Source: CAJQLB01 sp041392065 (GTDB lineage Bacteria > Bacteroidota > Bacteroidia > Flavobacteriales > Flavobacteriaceae). Taken from it: a DNA stretch of 64,000 bases. A program made the translations under genes and the position numbers. Shown in pieces: positions 1 through 8,693 of this stretch (position 1 is the first letter of the stretch; each line of letters begins with the position of its first letter). Below the pieces are notes generated by a model. It was not told the origin of the DNA. It searched no databases and saw only the letters and a list, made by a program, of their open reading frames with translations. The stretch is from the NCBI GenBank assembly GCA_041392065.1, contig JAWKMU010000005.1, positions 62,001 to 126,000 on the forward strand, in the 5' to 3' direction.

Positions 1-1002
1 CAAACTTTGCATAAAATTGAAGACTATTCAGAAAGTGGTTTTGTGTTTTCACCATTTGATATTAGAAAGGATTCCTTGTTGATTCCTCTGAGTATGTGTA
101 AAACACTAATGACCGAAGACGATGTTCATATTGATGATTTTGAAATGTTAAACAATATTTCTGTTGGAAACAAAGAAGAACACATCAATTTGGTAAATAA
201 AGGTATAAAAGCTATTGAACACAGTGGTTTAAGTAAAGTTGTGCTTTCAAGAATGGTCGAAAGCAACAAAATTAAAGCTGATCCATTTTTAATTTTTAAG
301 CGATTACTTCACACTTATAATTCAGCTTTTGTGTATTGTTGGTATCATCCAAGAGTTGGGCTTTGGCTTGGTGCAACACCTGAAACCCTTTTAGAAGTTG
401 AAGGCAATAATTTTTCAACAATGGCATTGGCAGGAACACAAGCTTATGAAGGTGTTATGGACGTAAGATGGAAGGAAAAAGAGCAAAATGAACAACAAAT
501 AGTTGTTGACTATATTACATCTAATATAAAATCGTTTACAATCAGCTTAGAAGTTTCTGAACCTGAAACCATAAGAGCTGGAAATATACTCCACCTAAAA
601 AGCGACATAAAAGGAAGATTGAGCGAGCATGAAAATGGACTTCAAAAACTTATTTATGCATTGCATCCAACTCCTGCAGTTTGCGGTTTCCCAAAAATTG
701 ATGCCATGCAGTTTATTTTGGATAATGAAAACTATAATAGAGAATTTTACTCTGGTTTTTTAGGAGAACTTAATAAAGAAGTAAAAGTGCAGACCAGAAC
801 AGGAAAACTTAATATTGAAAATCGAGCTTTTACTTATAATAAAAGAGCGTCGCATTTATTTGTAAATTTACGTTGTATGCAAATAAAAGATAATGTTGTT
901 AAAATTTATGTTGGTGGAGGAATCACAAATGCATCTATTCCTGAAAAAGAATGGGAAGAAACTATTGCCAAAATGCACACTATAAAAAGTGTGTTGTCAT
1001 AA
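1..1002 (+). CDS. menF: Isochorismate synthase MenF (5' end outside window)
   Basis: Converts chorismate to isochorismate, the first committed step of menaquinone synthesis, in the cytoplasm. The frame is open from base 1, so the gene starts upstream. The TTG at 7 is only the first possible start inside the window and is unlikely to be real. Chorismate-binding family motifs are in order: GATPETLLEVEG, the MALAGTQ segment, EKEQNEQQIVVDYI, HPTPAVCGFPK, REFYSGFLGE and the C-terminal YVGGGITNASIPEKEWEET. The C-terminal catalytic half is complete. It lies 45 bases upstream of menD, which fits MenF rather than a siderophore EntC or a salicylate synthase, although EntC has the same fold. Confidence 0.93.
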   Translation, partial: QTLHKIEDYSESGFVFSPFDIRKDSLLIPLSMCKTLMTEDDVHIDDFEMLNNISVGNKEEHINLVNKGIKAIEHSGLSKVVLSRMVESNKIKADPFLIFKRLLHTYNSAFVYCWYHPRVGLWLGATPETLLEVEGNNFSTMALAGTQAYEGVMDVRWKEKEQNEQQIVVDYITSNIKSFTISLEVSEPETIRAGNILHLKSDIKGRLSEHENGLQKLIYALHPTPAVCGFPKIDAMQFILDNENYNREFYSGFLGELNKEVKVQTRTGKLNIENRAFTYNKRASHLFVNLRCMQIKDNVVKIYVGGGITNASIPEKEWEETIAKMHTIKSVLS

Positions 1003-1003
1003 C

Positions 1004-1039
1004 TTTGTTTTATAAAATAGACACTATTTTATATCTTTG
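1004..1039 (+). promoter_or_regulatory. Bacteroidota-type promoter for menD
   Basis: A TTTG at 1004-1007 and a TATCTTTG (-7 box TAnnTTTG) at 1032-1039 are about 24 bases apart, close to the flavobacterial spacing. The menD ATG begins only 8 bases after the -7 box, so the transcript would have almost no leader. It suggests menD can be transcribed independently of menF. Confidence 0.55.
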
Positions 1040-1047
1040 ATGTTTGT

Positions 1048-2808
1048 ATGAAGCACCCAAAAATCCCTTTAGCTCAGACTGTAATACAGCTTTGTAAAGC
1101 AAAAAATATTGAACATATTGTAATCTCTCCTGGAAGTAGAAACGCACCTCTAACCATCGGATTTTCAAACGATCCATTTTTTAAATGTTACAGTATTGTA
1201 GATGAGCGATGTGCTGCTTTTTTTGGGTTGGGAATTGCCCAACAAACACAAAAACCAGTAGCTTTAGTGTGTACTTCGGGCAGTGCTCTGCTTAATTATT
1301 ATCCAGCTATTGCCGAAGCTTTTTATAGCGATATTCCTCTGGTGGTTTTAAGTGCAGACAGACCAGAACACTTATTAAATGTTGGTGATGGACAAACCAT
1401 TAATCAAGAAAACGTGTTTCAGAATCATATTTTGTTTTCCGCCAATTTAAAACAGGACATGAGAGACATAAACGGTTTTAGTCAAGAAGATGAGCCAGCT
1501 ATTTTAAAAAGTTTAGAAAATAAACTTGAACGACTTTTTGGTTTGCAACAAGGAATACAAAAGCAAAACGAATCTGATATTAACGAAGCCATAAATACTG
1601 CTATTTATAAAAAAGGACCTGTTCACATTAACATACCTTTTGATGAACCTCTTTATGAAATGGTAGATAAATTATCTGTAAATCCTAAAATTGATGATAT
1701 TGTTGTAAAGACAAAGAAAGTAGATGATAGATTACTGAACGATTTGGTAGACCAATGGTATAATGCTACAAAAAAAATGGTTCTTGTAGGTGTTAATGCT
1801 CCAAACAGCATTGAGCAAAAGTGGTTGGATGAGTTAGCAGAAGATGAAAGCGTTATTGTATTTACAGAAACTACATCCAATTTGCATCATTCAGGTTTTT
1901 TTCCGAGTATAGATAAGATTATTGCGCCATTAACAGACAATGAATACAAAGAATTGCAGCCTGATATTTTGGTCACCTTTGGTGGAATGATTGTTTCAAA
2001 AAAAATTAAGGCTTTTTTAAGACAATACAAACCTAAACATCACTGGCACATTGACGAGCAAAAGGCATTAGATACTTTTTTCTGTTTGGATCATCATATA
2101 AAAGCTAACCCAAACTATTTTTTTTCTGAGTTTTTTGAGCGAGTTGTTCATGTTGCCAAAAGTGACTATCATGAATTCTGGAAAACCGTTAAAAAATATA
2201 GAAACAATAAACACAAAGCATATTTAGAAACCATTCCTTTTTCAGATTTAAAGGTGTTTGGTACTTTATTAAAAGCCATTCCTAAAAATACTGCCTTACA
2301 ATTGGCAAATAGTGCAACTGTTCGTTATGCACAATTGTTTAGTTTAAGTAAAACCCTTGAAATCTATTGCAATAGAGGAACCAGCGGAATTGATGGCAGT
2401 ACAAGTACAGCCTTAGGCTTTGCTGTAGCAAGTAAAAAACAAACAACACTCATTACTGGAGATTTAAGTTTTTTTTACGACAGTAATGCCTTGTGGAACA
2501 ACTACATACCAAAAAACTTTAGAATCATTGTAATAAATAATGGAGGAGGAGGTATTTTTAGAATTCTTCCAGGACATAAAGACAGTGAAAATTTTGACAC
2601 ATTTTTTGAAACCAAACACAAATTGTCTGCTAAACAATTGAGCGAAATGTATGGTTTCGAATACTTAAAAGCAGAATCGTCAGAAAGTCTTTTTACAAGT
2701 TTAAAAGATTTTTTTGAGTCTGGTAAATCACTAAAATTGTTGGAAATTTTTACGCCATCAACAATTAATGATGAAGTTTTACTAAATTATTTTGAATTTA
2801 TTAAATAA
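1048..2808 (+). CDS. menD: MenD, SEPHCHC synthase
   Basis: 2-succinyl-5-enolpyruvyl-6-hydroxy-3-cyclohexene-1-carboxylate synthase. It is a thiamine-diphosphate enzyme that joins isochorismate and 2-oxoglutarate in menaquinone synthesis. At 586 aa it is full length. Visible motifs are the N-terminal SPGSRNAPLTIGF substrate region, the CTSGSALLNYYPAIAEA pyrimidine-domain segment, RGTSGIDGSTSTALGFA, and the ThDP/Mg motif around ITGDLSFFYDSNALWN. The ATG at 1048 gives the conserved start and sits directly after a -7 promoter box. It follows menF and precedes menB, menA and menC on the same strand. Confidence 0.97.
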   Translation: MKHPKIPLAQTVIQLCKAKNIEHIVISPGSRNAPLTIGFSNDPFFKCYSIVDERCAAFFGLGIAQQTQKPVALVCTSGSALLNYYPAIAEAFYSDIPLVVLSADRPEHLLNVGDGQTINQENVFQNHILFSANLKQDMRDINGFSQEDEPAILKSLENKLERLFGLQQGIQKQNESDINEAINTAIYKKGPVHINIPFDEPLYEMVDKLSVNPKIDDIVVKTKKVDDRLLNDLVDQWYNATKKMVLVGVNAPNSIEQKWLDELAEDESVIVFTETTSNLHHSGFFPSIDKIIAPLTDNEYKELQPDILVTFGGMIVSKKIKAFLRQYKPKHHWHIDEQKALDTFFCLDHHIKANPNYFFSEFFERVVHVAKSDYHEFWKTVKKYRNNKHKAYLETIPFSDLKVFGTLLKAIPKNTALQLANSATVRYAQLFSLSKTLEIYCNRGTSGIDGSTSTALGFAVASKKQTTLITGDLSFFYDSNALWNNYIPKNFRIIVINNGGGGIFRILPGHKDSENFDTFFETKHKLSAKQLSEMYGFEYLKAESSESLFTSLKDFFESGKSLKLLEIFTPSTINDEVLLNYFEFIK

Positions 2809-2893
2809 TTGACTGTGACTTTTTTATATTTAAGGTGTCTGAAATATTGAACAAAGCGTTCAAATTAAATTCCTATAACATAAAACAATAAAA

Positions 2894-3232
2894 ATGAGTA
2901 AAAGAGACGAATTGATCGCAAAGTACGCAGCAGATTTAAAAGATAAATGTGGAGTTAAAGCAGATATGGATTTACTTACAAAAGTAACCATTGGTTGTGG
3001 TCCATCAATTTATAACGCTGATGCTTCAACAGTATCTGGTACTGATGCTTCAGAGTTAGAAACAGTAAAAAACAACTTCCTAATCAAGAAATTAGGTTTA
3101 AAAGATAGCCCAGAATTAGATAAAGGTATTGCAAAAGTTATGGATCAATATGGTCAGTCAAATAGAAATAAGTACAGAGCTGTAGTTTACTATTTATTGA
3201 CTAAGCATTTTGGTAAAGAGTCTGCGTATTAG
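2894..3232 (+). CDS. DUF2853 family protein
   Basis: A small soluble protein of 112 aa resembling the DUF2853 family. No catalytic motif is evident. It is mostly helical, with a Gly/Ser/Thr-rich middle (GCGPSIYNADASTVSGTD) and an FLIKKLGLKDSP segment. It has its own spacer upstream and a strong intrinsic terminator downstream, so it is probably a separate transcription unit embedded in the menaquinone region. Its molecular function is unknown, and nothing in the sequence ties it to quinone chemistry. Confidence 0.8.
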   Translation: MSKRDELIAKYAADLKDKCGVKADMDLLTKVTIGCGPSIYNADASTVSGTDASELETVKNNFLIKKLGLKDSPELDKGIAKVMDQYGQSNRNKYRAVVYYLLTKHFGKESAY

Positions 3233-3260
3233 GAGTGAATTTTAGTTCCTGATTTACGTT

Positions 3261-3289
3261 GCGCCACTTTATAAAGTGGCGCTTTTTTT
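3261..3289 (+). terminator. Intrinsic terminator after DUF2853 gene
   Basis: A perfect 10-bp stem GCGCCACTTT / AAAGTGGCGC with a 2-base loop in the written form (larger if the inner A-T pairs open), followed by a run of seven T. It separates the DUF2853 gene from cvfB. Confidence 0.9.
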
Positions 3290-3305
3290 ATGACTTTTAT
3301 TGTTC

Positions 3306-3313
3306 TACATTTG
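3306..3313 (+). promoter_or_regulatory. -7 box (TACATTTG) directly before cvfB
   Basis: The box matches TAnnTTTG and ends 4 bases before the ATG at 3318. The expected transcription start therefore falls on or beside the start codon, suggesting a leaderless mRNA. It also rules out the TTG at 3300 as the start, because that codon lies upstream of the transcription start. Confidence 0.5.
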
Positions 3314-3317
3314 CAAA

Positions 3318-4157
3318 ATGATAAACATTGGAGAATTTAACGAACTCGAAATTTTAAGAGAAAAAGAACCTGGATTGTTTTTAGGTGATGATGAAGGCAA
3401 TGAAGTGCTTTTGCCTAACAGATACAAACCTGAGAGTTTTAAAATTTATGATAAACTCAATGTTTTTGTCTATTTAGACAACGAAGAGCGCTTGGTTGCT
3501 GTAACAGATAAACCTTATGTTACTAAAGGCGAATTTGCTCTATTACGCTGTAATGCAGTGACTCAAATTGGCGCATTTTTAGATTGGGGAATGGTAAAAG
3601 AACTCTTTTGTCCTTTTAAAGAGCAAGCCTATAAAATGGTAAAAGGAGGATGGTATCTCGTTTATTGTTATTTAGATGAAGAAACCAATCGTCTTGTAGC
3701 TTCAAGTAAAACCAATCAGTTTTTAAGCAATAGAGAATTAACCGTTAAGCAGTTTGACGAAGTAGACCTTATCGTTTCTCATCCTTCAGATATTGGTATG
3801 AACGTAATAGTAAACAAAAAGCATTTAGGTTTAATTTACAACGACAATATTTATAAGGATTTAAGTATTGGTGATAGGTTTAAAGGTATAGTAAAGAAAA
3901 TTCGTCCTGGGAATAAACTTGATATTACCTTAGGACAAATCGGTTATAGAAATATCGAGCCTAATGCTAAACGTATTTTAGACATACTCAATGATAATAG
4001 CGGCTTTATTCCATTAACAGATATATCAGATCCAGAAATCATTAAGTCTGATTTGCAAATGAGTAAGAAGAGCTTTAAAAAAGCAATTGGAAGTCTTTAC
4101 AAACAACACATGGTCGATTTAAAGGAAGATGGAATTTATCTCACTAAAGCAAAATAA
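3318..4157 (+). CDS. CvfB-like S1 RNA-binding protein
   Basis: An RNA-binding protein of the CvfB/YitL family, 279 aa from the ATG at 3318. It starts MINIGEFNELEIL, typical of the family. The layout is an N-terminal OB-like region, a second S1-like segment (LLRCNAVTQIGAFLDWGMVKELFCPFKEQ), a third S1 segment around GDRFKGIVKKIRPGNKLDITLGQIGYR, and a C-terminal winged-helix-like region (LTDISDPEIIKSDLQMSKKSFKKAIGSLYK). In Firmicutes the family affects virulence-factor and protease expression. Its role in flavobacteria is not established. It stands between two men blocks without an obvious functional link. Confidence 0.85.
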   Translation: MINIGEFNELEILREKEPGLFLGDDEGNEVLLPNRYKPESFKIYDKLNVFVYLDNEERLVAVTDKPYVTKGEFALLRCNAVTQIGAFLDWGMVKELFCPFKEQAYKMVKGGWYLVYCYLDEETNRLVASSKTNQFLSNRELTVKQFDEVDLIVSHPSDIGMNVIVNKKHLGLIYNDNIYKDLSIGDRFKGIVKKIRPGNKLDITLGQIGYRNIEPNAKRILDILNDNSGFIPLTDISDPEIIKSDLQMSKKSFKKAIGSLYKQHMVDLKEDGIYLTKAK

Positions 4158-4172
4158 ATACCTCTAAAACCT

Positions 4173-4180
4173 TATTTTTG
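4173..4180 (+). promoter_or_regulatory. -7 box (TATTTTTG) for menB operon
   Basis: An exact TAnnTTTG match 18 bases before the menB ATG. It would start a transcript covering menB, menA, the hydrolase, menC and the CPBP protease, which are all closely spaced or overlapping. Confidence 0.6.
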
Positions 4181-4198
4181 ATTTAAACATAAAATGTT

Positions 4199-5038
4199 AT
4201 GAGTAAAATTAATTGGGTCGAAGCCAAAAAATACGAAGATATTACTTACAAAAAGAGTAATGGTGTTGCTCGCATTGCTTTCAATAGACCAGATGTGCGT
4301 AATGCCTTCAGACCTAAAACCACAAGCGAACTTTATGATGCCTTTTACGATGCCAATGAAGATACAAGCATTGGAGTTGTTTTATTAAGTGCCGAAGGAC
4401 CTTCAAACAAAGATGGAGTATATTCTTTTTGTTCAGGTGGCGACCAAAAGGCAAGAGGTCATCAAGGTTATGTTGGCGAAGATGGTTACCATCGCTTAAA
4501 TATATTAGAAGTTCAGCGATTAATAAGGTTTATGCCAAAAGCAGTCATCGCTGTCGTTCCAGGTTGGGCAGTTGGTGGTGGTCACAGCCTTCATGTGGTT
4601 TGTGATTTAACATTGGCAAGTAAAGAGCATGCAATTTTTAAGCAAACAGATGCAGATGTTACTAGTTTTGATGGAGGTTATGGTTCAGCCTATTTAGCTA
4701 AAATGGTTGGTCAAAAAAGAGCAAGGGAGATTTTCTTTTTAGGACGCAATTACTCAGCTCAAGAAGCATTTGAAATGGGAATGGTTAATGCTGTAATACC
4801 TCATGAAGAATTAGAAGACACAGCTTACCAATGGGCTCAGGAAATTTTGGCAAAGTCGCCAACCTCAATAAAAATGTTAAAATTTGCTATGAATTTAACT
4901 GACGATGGTATGGTTGGTCAACAAGTGTTTGCTGGCGAAGCTACTCGATTAGCTTACATGACAGATGAAGCTATTGAAGGTCGAAATGCGTTTTTAGAAA
5001 AGCGTAAGCCTAATTTTGAAAAAAAATGGATTCCTTAA
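4199..5038 (+). CDS. menB: MenB, 1,4-dihydroxy-2-naphthoyl-CoA synthase
   Basis: A crotonase-fold enzyme that cyclises o-succinylbenzoyl-CoA to 1,4-dihydroxy-2-naphthoyl-CoA in menaquinone synthesis. It is full length at 279 aa. Motifs seen are FCSGGDQKARG (oxyanion hole and the MenB-specific GGDQ), GWAVGGGHSLHVVCDLTLAS, and DVTSFDGGYGSAYLAKMVGQKRAREIFFLGR, which separates MenB from ordinary enoyl-CoA hydratases. The gene ends three bases before menA, so the two are almost certainly co-transcribed. Confidence 0.97.
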   Translation: MSKINWVEAKKYEDITYKKSNGVARIAFNRPDVRNAFRPKTTSELYDAFYDANEDTSIGVVLLSAEGPSNKDGVYSFCSGGDQKARGHQGYVGEDGYHRLNILEVQRLIRFMPKAVIAVVPGWAVGGGHSLHVVCDLTLASKEHAIFKQTDADVTSFDGGYGSAYLAKMVGQKRAREIFFLGRNYSAQEAFEMGMVNAVIPHEELEDTAYQWAQEILAKSPTSIKMLKFAMNLTDDGMVGQQVFAGEATRLAYMTDEAIEGRNAFLEKRKPNFEKKWIP

Positions 5039-5041
5039 TTT

Positions 5042-5953
5042 ATGGACAATTTAAAACTTTGGCTCTCTGCATTTAGGCTTAGAACCTTACCATTATCGGT
5101 TTCTGGAATTATTGTTGGTGGTTGTATAGCATACTATAATGGTTATTTTAACGTGTGGATTTTTATTCTTGCCATTTTAACAACACTTGCACTACAAATC
5201 TTATCAAATTTAGCCAACGATTATGGCGATGGTGTAAAAGGTACTGACAATGAGCAAAGAATTGGTCCAGAGCGTGCTATACAGAGTGGAAAAATAACTC
5301 CAGATGAAATGTTTGATGCTATAAAGATTAATATTCTTGTAGTTATATTTTTGGTGTTCATTTTAATTTACACCTCTTTTGGTTCTCGCAATTTTTTATA
5401 TTCCATGTTATTTTTTGGTCTTGGAGCTTTGTCTGTTTATGCAGCTTTAAAATATACCATTGGTGAGTCTGCTTATGGTTATAGAGCTTTAGGAGATTTA
5501 ATGGTGTTTTTATTTTTTGGTGTTCTCAGTGTAATAGGTTCTTATTTTTTATTTGCAAGAAGTTTAGAGCATGTTTTAATATTTCCAGCAATTATTGTTG
5601 GTTTATTGAGCACAGGAGTTTTAAACCTCAATAATATGAGAGATTTAGAAACTGATGAAGAGTCGGAGAAAATTACGGTTGCAGTCAAATTTGGGTTTAA
5701 ACGTGCTAAAATTTACCATGCTTTTTTAATAATTTCTGCCTTACTGCTTGGTTTGGCATTTGGTATTTTATATTACAGATCATTTGCAAGCATCTTATTT
5801 TTTATTGCTTTTATTCCGATTATAAAACATTTGTTGTTTGTTTTTAAGACCAAAGAGCCTAAAGCTTTAGATTCGCAATTAAAAACACTAGCACTTTCTA
5901 CCTTTTTATTATCTGTTTTATTGGGATTCGGTTTTATTTACAATGGTATGTAA
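5042..5953 (+). CDS. menA: MenA, 1,4-dihydroxy-2-naphthoate polyprenyltransferase
   Basis: An inner-membrane UbiA-family prenyltransferase that attaches the polyprenyl chain to 1,4-dihydroxy-2-naphthoate. It has 303 aa and about eight or nine hydrophobic segments. The first Asp-rich motif, NLANDYGDGVKGTDNEQRIGP, is intact, and the second is NLNNMRDLETDEESEK. It starts three bases after menB. The stop falls just inside a spurious upstream extension of the next gene, so the real spacing to that gene is about 46 bases. Confidence 0.96.
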   Translation: MDNLKLWLSAFRLRTLPLSVSGIIVGGCIAYYNGYFNVWIFILAILTTLALQILSNLANDYGDGVKGTDNEQRIGPERAIQSGKITPDEMFDAIKINILVVIFLVFILIYTSFGSRNFLYSMLFFGLGALSVYAALKYTIGESAYGYRALGDLMVFLFFGVLSVIGSYFLFARSLEHVLIFPAIIVGLLSTGVLNLNNMRDLETDEESEKITVAVKFGFKRAKIYHAFLIISALLLGLAFGILYYRSFASILFFIAFIPIIKHLLFVFKTKEPKALDSQLKTLALSTFLLSVLLGFGFIYNGM

Positions 5954-5999
5954 TGACTTTTTTGTATTTTCAGAAAGTCAATTTAAATTTCTTAATAAC

Positions 6000-6677
6000 A
6001 TGAAAATTACATTTCTTGGTCATGCATGTTTATCAATTGAAGTTGAAGATGTTGTAATTCTTGTAGACCCTTTTATTTCTGGTAATCCTAAAGCATCTCA
6101 AATAGATGTTAATGCATTAGAAGCCGATTATATTTTGGTCACACATGCTCATCAAGACCATATTTTAGATGTGGAAACTATTGCAAAACGTACTGAAGCC
6201 ACCATTATATCAAATTATGAAATTGTAAGTCATTTTCAGGCTAAAGGTCTTGAAGGTCATCCAATGAATCATGGTGGTCAATGGGATTTTGAATTTGGTA
6301 AACTCAAGTATGTAAATGCAATTCACACGTCATCATTTCCTGATGGAAAGTATGGAGGACAACCAGGAGGTTTTATTATAGAAGGAGAACGTAAAACCAT
6401 CTATATTGCTGGAGATACAGCTTTAACAATGGATATGAAGCTTATTCCAATGCAAACCACTTTAGATTTGGCTATTTTACCAATTGGAGATAATTTTACT
6501 ATGGGAATTGATGATGCAATAATTGCAAGTGACTTTGTAAAATGCGATAAAATTTTAGGCTATCATTTTGATACGTTTGGATATATTGAAATTGACCACG
6601 AAATAGCAAAACGAAAATTCTTCGAGCAAGGTAAAGACCTGATGTTGTTAGAGATAGGTGAATCTATAGAACTTTAA
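6000..6677 (+). CDS. UPF0173-type metal-dependent hydrolase (MBL fold)
   Basis: A metallo-beta-lactamase-fold hydrolase of 225 aa from the ATG at 6000, starting MKITFLGHACLSIEV. An upstream ATG at 5943 would add a non-conserved tail and overlap menA, so it is rejected. Metal ligands are visible as THAHQDH, followed by a His in NAIHTSSFPDG, Asp in IAGDTALTMDM and a late His in GYHFDTFG. It overlaps menC by one base (TAATG), showing tight translational coupling. The substrate is unknown. Location inside the men operon raises the possibility of a thioesterase-like role (DHNA-CoA hydrolysis is otherwise unassigned in this window), but that is only inference. Confidence 0.85.
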   Translation: MKITFLGHACLSIEVEDVVILVDPFISGNPKASQIDVNALEADYILVTHAHQDHILDVETIAKRTEATIISNYEIVSHFQAKGLEGHPMNHGGQWDFEFGKLKYVNAIHTSSFPDGKYGGQPGGFIIEGERKTIYIAGDTALTMDMKLIPMQTTLDLAILPIGDNFTMGIDDAIIASDFVKCDKILGYHFDTFGYIEIDHEIAKRKFFEQGKDLMLLEIGESIEL

Positions 6678-7714
6678 TGAAAGCCATTTACAGAAAGTAT
6701 ATTTTAAATTTTAAACAACCTAGTGGCACCTCAAGAGGTGTGCTTACTCAAAAAGAAACTTGGTTCATTATTCTTGAACACGAAGGTAAGAAGGGCATAG
6801 GAGAGTGTGGCATTTTAAGAGGTTTGAGTATTGATGACAGACCAGATTACGAAGAGAAGCTAAAGTGGACTTGCAATAACATACATTTAGGTTTAGAAAA
6901 ATTACTTAGTGAGCTTATAGAATTCCCAAGCATTCAATTTGGTCTTGAAATGGCTTTAAAATCTTTTGAAAGCAAAAATCGATTTGAATTATTTCCTTCA
7001 GCATTTACAGAAAGTAAAGCTTCAATTCCAATAAATGGTTTGATTTGGATGGGAAGTTCAGAGTTTATGAAAGCTCAAATAAAAGAAAAAATCAGTCAAG
7101 GGTTTAGCTGCATTAAACTAAAAATTGGAGCTATTGATTTTGAGACTGAGATAGATTTACTAAAATCCGTCAGAAAAGAATTTTCAGTTTCAGATATCGA
7201 ACTTAGAGTAGATGCTAATGGTGCTTTTAAACCTAAGGAAGCTCTTGAGAAACTTAAACGCCTTTATGAACTTCAACTACATTCTATCGAGCAACCAATA
7301 AAACAAGGTCAAATAGAAGAAATGGCAAGACTTTGTGAGCAAACACCATTACCAATTGCTTTAGACGAAGAACTGATAGGAGTTTTTTATGAGACAGAAA
7401 AAATAAAATTACTGCAAACCATAAACCCACAATATATCATTTTAAAGCCAAGTTTTATTGGTGGATGGTCTGGAACACAGCAATGGATAAACTTAGCAAA
7501 TATCCAAAATATTGGATGGTGGATAACGAGTGCTTTAGAAAGTAATATTGGTTTAAATGCTATAGCTCAATGGGCATTTACTTTAAATAACCCATTACCT
7601 CAGGGATTGGGAACTGGAGCATTATTTACTAATAATTTTGATTCACCATTGCAAGTAAAAAATGGTACATTGCACTATAAAAACGAACTTAATTGGAATT
7701 TTAATCTAAACTAA
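6677..7714 (+). CDS. menC: MenC, o-succinylbenzoate synthase
   Basis: An enolase-superfamily dehydratase that makes o-succinylbenzoate from SHCHC in menaquinone synthesis. It has 345 aa. Catalytic features are KLKIGA (the Lys pair of the family), the metal-binding series RVDANGAF, SIEQPI and ALDEELIG, and the late Lys in YIILKPSFIGG. It begins within the stop codon of the hydrolase and its own stop overlaps the ATG of the CPBP gene, so three genes are translationally coupled. Confidence 0.95.
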   Translation: MKAIYRKYILNFKQPSGTSRGVLTQKETWFIILEHEGKKGIGECGILRGLSIDDRPDYEEKLKWTCNNIHLGLEKLLSELIEFPSIQFGLEMALKSFESKNRFELFPSAFTESKASIPINGLIWMGSSEFMKAQIKEKISQGFSCIKLKIGAIDFETEIDLLKSVRKEFSVSDIELRVDANGAFKPKEALEKLKRLYELQLHSIEQPIKQGQIEEMARLCEQTPLPIALDEELIGVFYETEKIKLLQTINPQYIILKPSFIGGWSGTQQWINLANIQNIGWWITSALESNIGLNAIAQWAFTLNNPLPQGLGTGALFTNNFDSPLQVKNGTLHYKNELNWNFNLN

Positions 7715-8646
7715 TGAATTATATACAACAAGCTTATAAAGGAGAACTTGGTTTTTGGAAATATTTAATAATTCCAGGAATGTTTTTTGGTTTAATGGTC
7801 TTAAACTATTTAGCCATTGTATTTTTGAATTTAGATGCAGATGCCATAATACAGAGCGAAATTGACTCAAAAGGCGAAAACCGATTTTTAGTCGAGATGC
7901 TTATTCCGTTTGTTATTGGTTTAGGGCTTTTGTTTGTTTGGGTAAAATATATTCATAAGCAATCCTTAACCTCATTAACAACTTCAAGGAGTAAGGTAGA
8001 TTGGAAACGAATATGGTTTGCATTTTTCTTTTGGGGAATAATTTCTTCAGGAATGGTATTAATCGATTATTTTGGATCGCCTGAAAACTATGTAAACAAT
8101 TTTGAACTGGAAAAATTCATTGTTCTTGCCATTATTGCCATCCTATTAATTCCGATACAAACAAGTTTTGAAGAATATCTGTTTAGAGGTTATTTAATGC
8201 AAGGGCTTGGAGCATTGCTCAAAAATAGATGGTTTCCTTTGGTGTTTACTTCTGTGGTATTTGGGCTAATGCATATTGCCAATCCTGAAGTGGAAAAAAT
8301 TGGGTACACGATAATGATTTATTATATAGGCACTGGGTTTTTCTTAGGAATCATTACTTTAATGGACGAAGGCTTGGAATTGGCTCTTGGCTTTCATGCT
8401 GCAAATAACCTGTTTACGGCTTTATTGGTAACTGCAAACTGGACAGCTTTTCAGACACCTTCCATTTTAAAAAGTACAGCAGACCCAACTGAGTCTACTT
8501 TAGCCGAAATAATAGTGCCTGTATTTGTAATTTTCCCAATACTTATTTTTATTTTTTCGAGAATTTATAAGTGGACCAACTGGAAAGAAAAACTATTTGG
8601 ACGTATCGAAAAACCTGTTGAAGATTATAAGATTTTGGAGGAATAA
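7714..8646 (+). CDS. CPBP family intramembrane glutamic endopeptidase
   Basis: A polytopic membrane protein of 310 aa with the CPBP/Abi (CAAX-protease-like, Rce1-like) signature: EEYLFRG (EExxxR) at about residue 154, FGLMHIANP (FxxxH), and HAANN (HxxxN) near residue 228. About eight membrane segments are apparent. It is the last gene of the men operon, overlapping menC by one base and followed by a strong terminator. The substrate is unknown. In other bacteria such proteins process peptides or give immunity to bacteriocins, and no bacteriocin gene is seen here. Confidence 0.88.
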   Translation: MNYIQQAYKGELGFWKYLIIPGMFFGLMVLNYLAIVFLNLDADAIIQSEIDSKGENRFLVEMLIPFVIGLGLLFVWVKYIHKQSLTSLTTSRSKVDWKRIWFAFFFWGIISSGMVLIDYFGSPENYVNNFELEKFIVLAIIAILLIPIQTSFEEYLFRGYLMQGLGALLKNRWFPLVFTSVVFGLMHIANPEVEKIGYTIMIYYIGTGFFLGIITLMDEGLELALGFHAANNLFTALLVTANWTAFQTPSILKSTADPTESTLAEIIVPVFVIFPILIFIFSRIYKWTNWKEKLFGRIEKPVEDYKILEE

Positions 8647-8675
8647 AAAAAGAGCGCAATTTGCGCTCTTTTTTT
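8645..8675. terminator. Bidirectional terminator
   Basis: An A-tract, the stem AAGAGCGC(A) / (T)GCGCTCTT and a T-tract lie between convergent genes. It can terminate both the CPBP gene and the minus-strand DUF3857 pair. Confidence 0.9.
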
Positions 8676-8693
8676 ATTATTAAATGTTTCTTG

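Noticed and set aside
7..9. TTG at 7 as start of menF
   Set aside because: The frame is open from base 1 and the usual N-terminal part of isochorismate synthase is missing, so the gene starts before the window.
5943..5999. Upstream ATG at 5943 for the hydrolase
   Set aside because: It overlaps menA and adds a non-conserved tail. The MKITFLGH start at 6000 is typical of the family.
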